This document shows, piece after piece, positions 36,701-47,200 of a DNA stretch of 64,000 nucleotides. Source of the stretch: Turritopsis dohrnii (Eukaryota; Cnidaria; Hydrozoa; Anthoathecata; Oceaniidae). The notes below the pieces were generated by a model. It did not search any database. It was given only the letters and a program-made list of their open reading frames with translations, and was not told the origin of the DNA. The stretch is from the NCBI GenBank assembly GCA_027922465.2, contig BQMF02000039.1, positions 124,001-188,000 of the forward strand. The letters run 5' to 3'. The position numbers were made by a program, and so were the translations under genes. Position 1 is the stretch's first letter, and each line of letters opens with the position of its first letter.

Positions 36701-39700
36701 CATCTCAAGATCATCTCAAAATCTGCGAAACGACTGGGAATTCTACGATCACGTTTCGCTCTACTATCAGGTACGAATAGCTCATCTTGAAGCATTTGCT
36801 CGTCTTCATTATACGGTACAGTCGCATCCGATGATGCGTCACCAACGGCGGTACTGTCGGTATCACTGGGCGATGTTATTTCCCCAACAACGGTATTATC
36901 AGAATCACTTGATTGGTTGGACGATGTGGTGTTCTCGTCAATATTGACCTTTCTTTCGGATGGTAGGTCAAAGTCATCATCTGAACTCTCCTCGTTTGTC
37001 GATGCCAAATTACGTTTGGGAGCATCAACGCCTCGTATATGTGGTGATCGTTTCCGCGAGACATAAAGTTTAACATGATGAGATGTTCGCATTGTTTCCT
37101 TTGCCCCGTCGGAAAGGAATATGGCATTACCGCTGACTCTTGTGACGGTGTGGGGTTTGTTATTCCATCGTGGTGTGAATTTGTTGCGGTGATTGTTTTG
37201 GTTCGCAACAAGAACCAAATCTCCCTTTCGGATGTTATGAGGAACAGCTTTACGACGACTGTTGGCATACCTCTCGGCTTTTCTCTTCTGCTCCTGATCT
37301 CTCTCTTTTACGGCTGGTTTCGATATTCGTTTACCGGAATTTTTTACCCGTAGCTTATCGATTATTGGGCGTCCGAACATTAACTCAGCGGGAGCAACAC
37401 CAGTCGTAGCATGCGGTGTTGAGCGATATGACAGCAAATAATTCTCTAGAGCAATACGCCAGTTTTGGTTTTCAGCAATGGCGGCTTGTATTGTCTTTTT
37501 CAAATTTCGATTAAACCGCTCGACCTCACCATTTGCTTCCGGATGATAAGGTGTAACTTTGCGGTGTTTAACGCCAAATTCGTCCATTAACGCTTTAAAA
37601 TGGGTATTGTCCCTGAATTGCGGTCCATTGTCCGTCACCATTGTTTCTGGTGCACCATAGCGACAGAACAATTTTCGCAATTTGTCAACAATGTTTGCAG
37701 CTGTAATTGAAGCAAATGAGACGCGTGTCTAATTGGCTTCCGTGCGGAGCGAAGACAACATTGACGAAGAGATATGACAGTGAATGCAAAGTGAAATATC
37801 TTCCCCATGACTCCTGTAATGTTTTTCTTGCATCTTCATCATCAACGATGATTACACTTCATGTAACCTTATGGGAATGCTGCTCCTGCCTTTGTGGTAA
37901 TTTGTCATTTTTGCCAGTGTTACATGAACTTGTTTCACCATTTTGGAGTTGTTTTGCTTGAATACTACCCTATACTAAACTCAATTCAAAAACCGATATA
38001 AATATATGCGGCAGGATAAATAAGTTGGCTTTTGGATAAGCTTTAATATGTTGGTATAATATCAATTTCTTTTAGATTAAGTTAAAAGGTGATCCATGGG
38101 GCTTCGAGAATCCAAGGCAAGCTTGTGGTGGAAGACATTTAGTCAAACAAATAATTCAAGCCATTTCTGCTAAACAATGTTCACTCTATGGTAATAGTAA
38201 CTTGAAGGAAGGTCCAGACACACTCTTTTTTCAATGTGATGGAAATGCAACAGGTATATTGGCAAATGATCTTGTTTTTCTGAGTTATTCCTTGGTCTGG
38301 TATTCATGATTTCAGAATGTTATCACTTTTCTTTCTTTAAAATCAGAACCAATGATACTAAAATCCCTTTTTATGAAGTTGTGAAATGTATTTCCATGGT
38401 TGAATTTCATAATAAACTTCAAAATTTATAAACTTCAAATAAGCAAAACAAGTAGTTTTCATTAATGAAATGTCTATGGATTAAAATTTCTCTCCTATTA
38501 TTATTTGGGCAATATTATTTAGGCGTACAACACCAAAGAACAACACCAGACGTTTAAACATTGAGCTAAACAAAAGAGAGTGTTTAAGTTTTCTTTGGTA
38601 TTTATCCAATCTTTTGACATTGTAATCTAACGATTATTAGTACACATTCCATAGGTGTCATAAAATCCTCCTTACTGGCATGTATTGTACATCATACAAT
38701 CGATTGTTTGTAATTCATTCTAGAGCAAGATTACCTGATATTTAGTTTAAATGACAATGATAATATACGGTTCATACATGTTCCTAATGAGATTGCAAAT
38801 GCTGTTGAAGAGATGATACGAAAACATTGGAAAAGTGGCATTGCAGGTTTTGCAGACAACAGACCTGTTTGTTATGAGTTGAAATTGAATGGAAATCCAT
38901 GGTCATGTACAGGTTTGTTTTCATGATTTTTAAGACTTTGCTTTTAAACTGCTTTAAAACTATACTTTATTGGATGATAATTTTGAATTGTTTATAATAA
39001 AAGAATGTCACTTTCTAATAAAAATATCTTCACAATTCAGTGCTAAATGTTTTTCTGTTTTATAAGTATTATCCAAAATTAGAGAATTATTATTGTTGTT
39101 TTTTCTGATGTACCTAAAATATCCAATAATAAACTATTCAGTTCATTCATCTTTTTAATTCACAAGTTTTTTATTTCATCTCATATCATTTATTTCAAAA
39201 TGGTTATGATCAATATCTCCTTGTAATTTTCTCTTGAAGATTCAGAAGCAGTTGCTCCACGAATCCTCATCCTTCAGATACTCGAGTGTCTGAGTTCATT
39301 AGGTTATTTTGTGAAAACTGCATTGGATGTATGCTTAAAGAAGAAGAAAGAGAAGTCACTCTTTCTTTTTGAGAAGCGACCACCGAAAAATACATCATAT
39401 ATGTGTCTATCATTGCATGAATTTGACATATTGAGGTTGATTAATGCACCGCAGAACGTAGTGCAGGTGCGTACAGTTCTATCTTTGACAGGTAGCTGAT
39501 TATTTTTATAGTCTTCTTTAGATTAAACAAAACAATTTGTAAATATCCATCGTCTGTTAAATTTTTGTCTCTTGAAATCATGAAAAATATCACTTTTTTT
39601 AGGCTTGTAAAAAGATTCTTACCAACTGGCCTAAAGGAGTAAAGGAAAAATCCCCTAAAAATGCTTCATATGAGGTTTTAAAATTTATATTATGATTTTT

Positions 39701-40002
39701 TAGGCTGTTTAAAATAGGTTTAAAATATTGTGGTTATACCAGAAACAGTTATTTACATTCATTTACAATATCTTTTACTTATTATCCAATTATTAAATCA
39801 AATATTTTAGGCTAAACTTAGTGGCAATCCTTGGCAAACCATGGATACAGACGGTCTATATGGTCGAGTGATGATTCTTATTTTGATTAATACTTTCAAA
39901 TCAATGAATTGGCATTTGGTGTGCTCAGCAGATATATCCTCTATGTATTCGATGGATGCACCATTAGATGTGCATACACTTATTTTCATGCTTGATTGCT
40001 AA
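15721..40002 (+). CDS. GNPW-repeat protein, paralogue 1 (nine exons, 471 aa)
   Basis: Exons: 15721-15814, 25660-25895, 26252-26374, 26455-26559, 38076-38253, 38724-38912, 39240-39466, 39603-39674, 39811-40002. All introns are GT-AG and the joined frame is open. The product starts MGGKSSVPLPDLNGY (Gly2 and Ser6 fit an N-myristoylation signal). Four repeats of about 100 residues follow, each with a hydrophobic strand, a W..G segment, Y-x-K-L-x-G-[ND]-P-W (near residues 190, 302 and 412; degenerate in repeat 1), then a helix and a W/Y-x-[LV]..[SA]-D-[IL]-S strand. Function unknown; the repeat recalls uncharacterised eukaryotic proteins and I recognise no enzyme motif. Exon 1 was placed by similarity to gene 2 exon 1. 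Introns 1 and 4 are full of transposons. It stops shortly after repeat 4, without gene 2's Gln-rich PPSY tail. AATAAA occurs at 40651. Confidence 0.8.
15827..16889. mobile_element. Ginger-like DNA element, internally deleted
   Basis: The inverted ends begin TGTTACGGGGA at 15827 and close with CCCCGTAACA at 16889. TATA is duplicated on both sides (15823-15826 and 16890-16893), a 4-bp target duplication. TGT-type ends and 4-bp duplications are known for Ginger elements. The interior keeps only a CXC-type C-terminal coding piece (16104-16337). Subterminal zones are filled with inverted GGTTATTATGCATAAT-like words. Insertion lies 12 bp downstream of the exon 1 donor of gene 1. Confidence 0.7.
16104..16337 (+). 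pseudogene. CXC-type Cys-rich C-terminus of a transposase
   Basis: A 77-codon frame contains FTTSTAGIVDIADVPSTDIS, then a serine-rich linker and a compact Cys cluster: CNCKTACPNNSCSCRKAKN followed by LCTSKCHSCLPC. The cluster and the preceding VDIADV segment are typical of the extreme C-terminus of integrase-like or Ginger-like transposases in invertebrates (family knowledge). The catalytic core is absent, so this is a deletion remnant within the 15827-16889 element rather than a stand-alone gene. Confidence 0.6.
16965..17063. repeat. Left subterminal ATCGTTAAT array
   Basis: Near-perfect direct repetition of a 9-bp word (ATCGTTAAT, with ATCGTTATT variants), interrupted once near 17001-17015. 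Its mirror is the right array. It may be a set of transposase-binding sites. Confidence 0.8.
18030..18270. repeat. Right subterminal array of ATTAACGATA words
   Basis: Dense interspersed direct and inverted copies of AACGATATTAACGATAAT-like words, inverted with respect to the left array of the same element. Highly hairpin-prone. Confidence 0.75.
18300..20700. other. Gene 1 intron 1, no gene seen
   Basis: AT-rich intronic sequence without recognisable coding capacity. It contains a GCCGCCAAGGCGGC hairpin near 18309, a short tandem run of AGCTAGGAT at about 19640-19715 and a small palindrome GATACCGC..GCGGTATC at about 19785-19806. Confidence 0.5.
19640..19715 (+). repeat. Short degenerate tandem repeat (AGCTAGGAT)
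   Basis: Roughly eight imperfect copies of an AGCTAGGAT/AAGATAGGAT word in a row. Simple-sequence origin. Confidence 0.7.
20711..21480. repeat. Long inverted repeat pair (foldback element)
   Basis: The segment 20711-20815 (GCACGCATGAAATTTC ... CTTTCGCAGAAATCC) recurs inverted at about 21345-21465. A third copy lies in gene 2 intron 4 at about 42155-42265. Arms are roughly 105-120 bp with small differences and the loop is about 530 bp. No transposase is visible, so it is best described as a foldback or MITE-like element with uncertain ends. Confidence 0.6.
21718..22398. mobile_element. Non-autonomous TIR element rich in GACGGC words
   Basis: Imperfect inverted ends, CAGCCCTCTGAATT at 21718 and the complement of CAGCCCTATGAATT ending at 22398, are flanked by ATGGGC on both sides (21712-21717 and 22399-22404). 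Subterminal ACGACGGCA / TGCCGTCG words repeat at both ends. CAG ends are hAT-like, but the 6-bp duplication leaves the class open. No ORF. Confidence 0.65.
22420..23440 (+). repeat. Dispersed repeat, copy in gene 1 intron 1
   Basis: Shares ordered blocks with 47640-48480 in gene 2 intron 4: a GCTGTGGATAC start, CAGCTC...CCTCCTCA, and a later TTATGCTTTCACAATGCCC block. That last block also occurs twice here (about 22945-22970 and 23350-23375). It is a dispersed element copy, not intron homology, because the host introns differ in position. Class unknown. Confidence 0.5.
23441..25659. other. End of gene 1 intron 1, no gene seen
   Basis: AT-rich intronic sequence with one TTC microsatellite and no recognised coding region, ending at the acceptor of exon 2 (TTTTTTGAAG before 25660). 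Confidence 0.5.
24649..24703 (+). repeat. (TTC)n microsatellite
   Basis: About eighteen TTC units with one GTC interruption. On the other strand it gives an Arg-rich spurious ORF. Confidence 0.95.
26593..26648 (+). repeat. Three 16-bp tandem repeats in gene 1 intron 4
   Basis: Successive copies of TATGATACGATGCTTG (the last with one change), shortly after the exon 4 donor. Confidence 0.75.
28334..29395 (+). mobile_element. Tc1/mariner-type element, dead
   Basis: Inverted ends CAGGGTGGGCCAAAAAAAA (from 28336) and TTTTTTTTGGCCCACCCTG (to 29393), with TA on each side (28334-28335 and 29394-29395). A + strand transposase remnant is readable at about 28812-28990: FQQNGATVHTAKETI, a stop, then a second segment with NLNQVDYGIW. 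The Asp expected in FQQDGA is Asn, and stops occur. It lies inside a repeat whose uninterrupted version is at 32.8 kb. The 3' part carries an inverted copy of its own transposase segment. Confidence 0.85.
28935..29290. repeat. Inverted duplication inside the mariner
   Basis: The segment 28935-28988 (ATGGGAAAGTCTTGTACAAA...) recurs inverted at 29237-29290 with few differences. Together they make a possible hairpin with a 54-bp stem and a loop of about 250 bp. Confidence 0.85.
31915..32090 (+). repeat. Left subterminal tandem array (GAGCGTCGAGAGCAGCGAC)
   Basis: Consecutive units of about 53 bp: GAGCGTCGAGAGCAGCGACG, then AGAGAGTCTA and AATTTTCAT. The first is expanded internally with extra CAGCGACGAGAG copies. 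Part of the 31798-33808 element. Confidence 0.85.
32211..32398 (+). repeat. Perfect 94-bp tandem duplication
   Basis: 32211-32304 and 32305-32398 appear identical, starting CAATATGTTTTATGATTATG. Identity implies a recent duplication within the element. Confidence 0.9.
33505..33715 (+). repeat. Right subterminal tandem array (GACGCTTATCTTGACGG)
   Basis: Three units of roughly 70-85 bp, each CGCTTATCTTGACGG, (CAGTAGACG) TATTGGACGTCT, AAATATAATTTTCAGTCGAC, GCTTGTGGACG. Part of the 31798-33808 element. Confidence 0.85.
33989..34237. mobile_element. Small MITE-like inverted-repeat element
   Basis: Ends GGGGTTTACACGTAAAGATT (33989-34008) and the exact complement (34218-34237) enclose 249 bp with no ORF. 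It abuts the endonuclease end of the antisense LINE. No target duplication was identified. Confidence 0.75.
34238..36452. other. Gene 1 intron 4, no gene seen
   Basis: AT-rich intronic sequence. The only notable structure is the GGTCGGC hairpin at 34601-34634. The short ORFs here (for example 35108-35308) show no domain features. Confidence 0.5.
34601..34634. repeat. 34-bp hairpin
   Basis: AACATTTAGGTCGGC and GCCGACCTTAAATGTT form near-perfect arms around TAT. A related GCCGACCTT word follows at about 34645-34653 and a GTCGGCAAG word at about 34668-34676. Confidence 0.8.
36453..37779 (-). mobile_element. Internally deleted Ty3/Gypsy element with LTR ends
   Basis: A 70-bp direct repeat (36561-36630 and 37710-37779), which on the - strand starts TGTCATATCTCTTCG, marks LTR sequence. 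The 3' LTR is 36453-36630 (178 bp, TG...CA on the + strand). A purine-rich TTGGGGAGAGA precedes it on the - strand, as a polypurine tract should. GTGAA flanks both ends (36448-36452 and 37780-37784), a 5-bp target duplication. The upstream LTR is cut after 70 bp and joined directly to integrase sequence, so most of LTR, gag, protease and RT is gone. Only the integrase C-terminal half remains. Confidence 0.8.
36700..37710 (-). pseudogene. Ty3/Gypsy integrase, C-terminal half
   Basis: An open frame of over 326 codons on the - strand, with ANIVDKLR upstream of the first Met. It contains VTDNGPQF (second catalytic Asp) and PYHPEANGEVERFN (catalytic Glu) of the DDE integrase core, but lacks the zinc-binding HHCC region and first Asp. 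After the core come RSTPHATTGVAPAELMFGR and a chromatin-binding-like C-terminal part (GDLVLVANQN), then a Ser/Asp-rich tail. The intact frame suggests fairly recent insertion, but the missing 5' half makes it non-functional for integration on its own. Confidence 0.85.
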
Positions 40003-41243
40003 CTGTATCATAAAAGTATTAATTTTTGAGTCATACAATTTTTATCACAAAATTTTAATCAGATACCACAATTTTTTTTAAATGCACTATTACAACAACA
40101 CAACGCTATCAAATTAACCTCTGAATGGTAAATCGTATTGAAAAAGATGTTACTTTTGCAGGTGTCCAGAACAAGTAACTCCTCTGAAAAGTTTTCCTAT
40201 TGGTGAAACCAGCCTGGACAAAAGTAAAGTCGTTGTTTGTCATAATTGGAGAACTAGAGTAACTTCAGTTCACTCATAAAAAAGAAAAAAAAGTCTTTTA
40301 TTATGGAATGAAAAGAACTTACTTAAGTGCTTCATTTGTAAATGATTTTTGCAATTGGATTAACTTTCACGTTATAATGAACACATTTTTGTTGTGTTGT
40401 CAATTTTTCACCTAATACTTAGAACCATACGATAATATAACAATGCACAATAATTTTGATTTATTAAATTATACAAGGTAATTATACATGACAGATATCG
40501 GCAGCAATTTCTTTTAAGGAATAAGGTCAACAATACAGTCATTAACATCATAATATTAGAATATATAAACATTATATTACTTATTACTTGTCATTAATAT
40601 TTGTTAGTTATGTTGTTTCATCGTAGTTGTCATTATTTTGCAGATATTCTAATAAAACCATACAAAAAAATGGAGATCTTCCATATCTTCATAAATGATT
40701 TTTTGTTTAAAAGAAAAAACAGCTTAGGAGTTTGTTTACATGCAGGAATCGAGATTACGTTTTTTCTATGAATTATTCTAAAACTAGTAACCCGGGTAAA
40801 ATTTTACCGAGTTTCACTTCAAAAAGGATGTGTCATATTCGCCTTTCCCGTGTGCAAACCCCGTGACGAAAAATTAAATCGCCGAATTGGAATGGAAAGT
40901 GTACCCATGTTCCACCGTGACGATAAAACAAAAACATGCACGTGCTACTATATAATAATTGTAAAAAAGTGAATGGCCTCACAAAGAATATGACCACGAT
41001 TAAGAAGAATTCATCAAAATTTATCACTCTATAAAATAAAAGTGGTATGCACACTCGCTATTATATATAAGATTTCTGCAATGTTGTACTATCTACATTA
41101 TTAACTGATTCTTTGTATTCAACAAGAGAGCGTCTAATAAGAACAAAGTGGTCAAGAGTTCCAATACTTTATTCAACACTTTATCTACTTTAAGTTTGAT
41201 TCAGGAAGAACTTGTATTTTTCTTTTCAGTCAAAAACTACAGT
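40003..41243. other. Spacer between the two paralogues
   Basis: The 1.24 kb between gene 1's stop and gene 2's start has no coding features. AATAAA at 40651-40656 is a candidate polyadenylation signal for gene 1. The gene 2 promoter presumably lies in the right half, but no reliable core element was identified. Confidence 0.4.
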
Positions 41244-44200
41244 ATGGGCAGTGCGACATCCAAACTTCCTTTCCCTGACTTAAAGTCTTACCAAAACATG
41301 TTCATTTCATTGATTGAATATGATACGCTGGTGGTAGGATATGGGGGTAAATTGTGTATTTCTGTAGCACATATCTTTATCTTTTTGTGTTCAGCAATCT
41401 TTTCTTCAATGATCTACTTCTCATAAAGTACAACCATTGATTTTCCTTACATTCCCCTTCGATTTTCAGGTCAAGCTGAAATAGATGCGATCCGCTCTGC
41501 TATTTGTCAATATTGGACTAAAGGCATTCAAAGGGAGGAGGCCAAATATGTTAACCCGAACAAACCAGTTGCAAAAGGATATAAATTTAAACTGAATGGG
41601 AATCCCTTCATGTCTGGAATGAAAGATGCAGCAATACAGTGTCGACAAATGGCAGCTGGTGTTCTGATGAACTTGTTCAATCTTGGTTGGCGGGTTAGTT
41701 GTTGCTGATTATAAATGTTTACAAAAATGCGCTCATACTTGTCTATTCAATGAAAATAAAGTTTCCACTTAATTTAGCTTGTGGTGTCTAGTGATTTGAG
41801 TAGATATGTTGATCTGACGACATGGTATTTCGAAAAACAAGCTGCACCCATGGATGGTAACAACATTTTCAGTATTGGTATCTCATCTTTGGATTCATTA
41901 CAGGTACTTGAATATTGCTGATCTCCATAAAAACATTCTATTATTATTATCTCATGTACTTGAACCTTTTTCAATCAAACAATTATACTTTGTCATACTT
42001 ATAATAGATAAACAACTGTCCAGATTTTTTACACAATGTTATAAAGGACATGTGTAGCTGTTGGCCTAATGGCATCCAACAAGAATCATATCCTGCTACT
42101 TCCACTTATCAGGTATATTTGAAAAATAATTTGTTTACTTCATAGTAACATTTTTTTGGATTTCTGCGAAAGCAAGAAATACATTGCAACCGGCTTTGGT
42201 TTTTCTTCTTTTTCGTCTATTTCTTACTGTCAAAACCTAGCAAATTTCGTGCGTGCGTTTACATGAAGCCGATAGGCTGCCATGTATATCAGCAAAGAAA
42301 CTCACTGCTAAGATTTCCAAAAGGATCTTCGATTAGTAATAAATGGATGTAAAATAAGATGTACACCAAAACTGTAAATGATGAAGAACATCTGTAATAG
42401 AAATTTATAATTATCTTGAAATGATTCCATGGTGATTCGTTTCTGAAAAAAAGTTTTTAATGTATTGTAAAGAGAACAAGATGACTGAGAAGTCGAAAAT
42501 TTCGTCACAGCGCATTCCCACAATATTCTAACAAAGATATACTTTGGACAGCACTGTGAAATACAATAGTTGATAGTGGTGGCAGCATTTCAACTCGCAA
42601 TATACAAATCAAATAGATCTAAATTCATCTGAAATTTGGCTTGAAGACTTCAGTACCTGTAATTAATGACACATATCTACTCTCAATAAAACATTCTCAA
42701 AATACAACATTACCGAATTGCCCAATTGCCCAAATGCTTGTCCAATTGGAAATCAGAACCTTTTAACTATGCTTTGTGAAACTTTTGAAATTTGGTTCAA
42801 ACTTGGCCCAAATTGACCAATTTTTGTTAAATCTGACAAAATGACTGTCAAATTTTAAATCAGCACCTTTCAAAGTGCTTTGTACAATTTTTAAAGAAAA
42901 TTGGAGAACTTTTGATTGGTCCGAATTGGTCAACCGAATTGGTCAACCTGCAGTCAGTAAAAGAGTTTCATTGAGATTGCTAAAGTGTGTGGACATGATG
43001 AAAGTGGAAGTTTTAATCGAATTATTTACTTTAGTAAGATTGTCTGAAATGTCACGGAGATGCATACATACATACATAGAACCACGAAACCATATGACGA
43101 AGGATACAGTATACGTTTTGAGCATAGTTTTTTAAAATTCAATTTTTTTGCCAACTATGAATAAATATTTGCTATATTATATATCACTGAAAAGCATTTT
43201 TTATAAGCTATCGAATGATATTAATGTTATTTGAAAATTTTGTACTAGTAAAAATGTAGAAGGCTTGGAAATTTTACACCCCGTCTTCACAAAAGCAACT
43301 CCATTTACAAAACTACTTAGTTTCCAGTGCTCATTCCACTCTTGTCAGAATCACAAAAGATGTGGGTAAAAACGGTTTTTTTTTTTTATTCTTTGAAAAA
43401 GCCTCATTTTCAAGTTATTTCATTTTTCCTGAAAAGTGAATTTTTTCCGTCCAAACTTTAACTTTATTTACTAATAACTTGGGAATGGTTCACTTTTCGG
43501 AAAAAAAACAAAAACCGTTTTTAGAAAAGTCTATATGCTTGAACATGGTGGCAGTCTCCTTAGCAGAGCTTTTTACGGTAGCAGCGATAGCAAATACCGT
43601 ATTAAAACACCCGTGGACTACTACTACTACTACTACTACTCCTTCTCCTCCGGCCGAAATGGCAGTTTAGTCTGCGATGTAGAGTCTGCGAGACTCTTCT
43701 AATAACGCCATATAAAGTCTAGTGAACGAACACAGCCTTCGAATTTTTGAATGTTTTGCATATATCAAAAAATTAAAAGTGCGTTTTCTTTAATACTTTG
43801 TAACTCAATTCAAGAAATAATGAATTATGATCAAATAGGTTTACATAAAATTTGAACTTATAGTTACTTATGCTAACTGAAAATACTTTGATACTTGAAA
43901 TTTGATATATGTTGTTTTTCTTGTTATCAGTTCAAACCTTCCTATAACACCTCGTTTGTTAGCTACTACACTGTTTTGTGCATTAAGATCTAGTTTAAGG
44001 AAGGCAATTATTTGTTGGAATTCATTTTTGGTTTCGTGAAATTATAATTACAAACATATCTTTTTTTTTCGACGTGCATTTTTTTCTACAAAAGTTCTTG
44101 TAAAAAACTTTCTATATAAAAACAACGTTGCACAGCTCACGCATGTATAATTCTTTTGTTTTTAATTAATTAACTTCTGCTGTTTAATGGTTAGACTCTA

Positions 44201-47200
44201 TTTACACTTACTAATCATTTTAAACATATCATTACTAACTTTATCGTTTATGCCTGTTTTCCACCAGTGAGATATTTAATGAAAACGAGATTTAAGGAAC
44301 TCTTGTAATTCTTTAGAAACAAATTTGCTGCTACCGTTTTGCGCAATCTGGCTCTTGTTTAGTTTTGTAAATGGGACTCAAAATGTAGTAGGAACCGTGC
44401 TAAAAAACGAACACTGCGAAAAAGCGTTTTAAAAGTTTTGCAAAAGATCACACCTTCAACATGATCATGACATAGATTAAAGGCGGTTTTCCACTTCAAG
44501 AAAATTTTCCGCGGACAGGAACGGACAGGAAAGGAAAAGCAACTGAGCATGCGCAAACACCACGTGAACAGAAAATTTTCCTTTCCGTTCCGTTCTGAAT
44601 GGAAGTAGAATCGAGTTCAACTTTTTCTGTTCTTTCCTGACGGAAAACAGGTGATGAATTTTAAGGAGCCAATCAAATGCGTTATTTACAGCTTTTCGTT
44701 TACATTTTTTTTAAAATCACAGTGTGTAGAAAAAACTCTTCAGATTGTGAGTCGATCAAAGTGCTACACAGAAAAACAGAATAAAAATTATTTTTGATGA
44801 ACAAAAAGCATGCTATTTATTTGTGGTGAATTATTTTTCAAAAGCTCTTTGTATAGTTTCGAGTTCATTCGAAAGGACTGGAAAAAAACTCATAATCTGG
44901 CAACAAATGAAATTCGCCTTTTTCTTTCCACTCCATTTTTTCTTCTTTTGTTGGCTAAAATATTCCTCTGAACAAAGTACCAATTTACCACTTTGTTGTT
45001 GTACTTAGTATATTTTGCAGAGTCAAAATTTAAAATGAAATAACAGAAAATTTTCCATTCTGTAAAAAGGTGTGGAAATTAACAACTGAAATTTTTCCTG
45101 TTCTGTCCGCGGAAAATTTTCCTGTCCGTTCCTGTCCGCGGAAAATTTTCTTGAAGTGGAAAACCGCCTTTAACACCTTGGCTGGTGATACTATTATTAA
45201 CAATATTTTAAACAGATGTGCATTTAAATTATGATGTTCATTTAAACAAAAAATTAAAAAACACATGTTTACAAAAAATGTGCGAAAGATCATTCGAAGA
45301 AAATCACGATTAATGAATGAGAAAAACTTTTATTTGGAAATAAACAACTTTTCTGTAAAAAAATCATAAAATCAACTTCACCACTGAAAAATTCAGACTT
45401 TTTTAGGTAGATTGCTGAAAAAAAAATTATTTTGTTTTTTTTGATGTACAGAACGTATACTGTATCCTTTGGAAATTCACTTTCTTTGGAAATATAGAAC
45501 TAAAAAAATACATATCACTTTCTTGATTATTATAAAACTAATCATCTCTGTTTATAAGTTTTTCAAGTATTTTCTTTAACTTTTAAGAATAATACCAAAG
45601 CCTATCCACGTCTATCTATACTAAAAAGATACATGGATCACGTGGATAGACTAAAAAGATACATGGATCACGTGGATAGACTAAAAAGATACATGGATCA
45701 CGTGGATAGACTATGATTGTTTTGTCTCGCTCTCCCACAAAAAAGAAATTTAGCTGATTTATGAAGAATTAATAAGAAGAAAAAATAGCAGCTTCACTGT
45801 TGACAAGGCTCTTGGTTCTTTTGCCAGAGCTGAATCAAGCAATCACAAAATTTGAAAGATTTAAAGAGGCATTGTACGGCTGAAATCAACAAAAATAGGG
45901 CTGTCGAAAAAAACGGTCGTTGTAATCTTGATGTCCCACATCTAATCTTTATGAAACAATCATATCTGTATTTGGGTTATCGTGGAAAGCCAAACAAGAA
46001 ACGATGTCGAACAAGATGAGCTAGTATAAATATAAAAATTGCTGTTTTTGTAATCAATTTTTTCACTTACGTTATCAAGTTGCAAAAAAATAAAAGCACC
46101 AAAAGACTATGAATTTATATTAGAAATTAATTTCGTGGTTCTGATGCGAAAGCCATGTATCATTTTGAAGATATATGTGGATAACATTTACATACTTGTT
46201 TCTCTATCATTTGACAATTATGTTTCTCAAACGATATGGGTTTATACATAACATTTGAATACGAATAAGTTCTGTTTTATGACCTTTTCGATGTGAAATA
46301 TCATTCGTCTGTATCAAAATGTAAATTTTAGATCACGATTCAACGATAGACTCTTATTTTTTTTACAGAAATATTAAATATATGATAATAACAACAACTC
46401 CCTTCTTTTTCTTCCCACATTTACATTCTTCTCCACATTTTACTTCCCTTGTCTTGCAGGGGCAACCAGATCTTTTACCATCTTTTCTGCTGCAAGTCGA
46501 GTTACATATACAATGCTGAAAATGCACGAGTGAGTCAATATAATCAAATTTAAGTTTCGTTGAGAACAAACAACGAAGAAAAGTTTTGTTTTGAGTGGAA
46601 TAGGCAATGAAATAGGCAAATCACTTTGAATTAGCTTCCACAACATTCTCTTATAATGATAAAAGTAATCTTACTTGAGTTAAGACAGCTGTGTTGACAT
46701 GTGTTTCTTCACACACAACGATGACTTATAATTCATGAGAAAATTCAGTAATTACTTCTAACACGTATTGTAGAAGAATGAATTCTTTCACCAACATATT
46801 GTTTAAAAGGTGTCAAAACTATGTTTCAGGTTGATTTCCCGAAATAAAGAAGATCTCTGTTCTTCTCCGACAGAGAAAGTTTGATTATTTGCCGCCATAT
46901 TTGTTTATATTTTTCATGTTCGATCACGTGACGATAATATTTACAATTTTAGCCGTACAATGCCTCTTTAAGAAAACTGACGATGAGCAATTAAGTAGAA
47001 GAAGCATCTGCCTTGTCACAGGAAGTTTCGAGCTTTTATTGTGAGCTGGAGGGGATTCATTTTGATGATGGGTTGTTACTTCACTCGATGATTTTATAGA
47101 AATTGAACGAAGTTTTACTGACCTTACATAATTTTAATGTTATGTTTATTGACGGGCTTCAAGCCTTACTTTACAGTGACCCTGCTTATTCACCATATTA

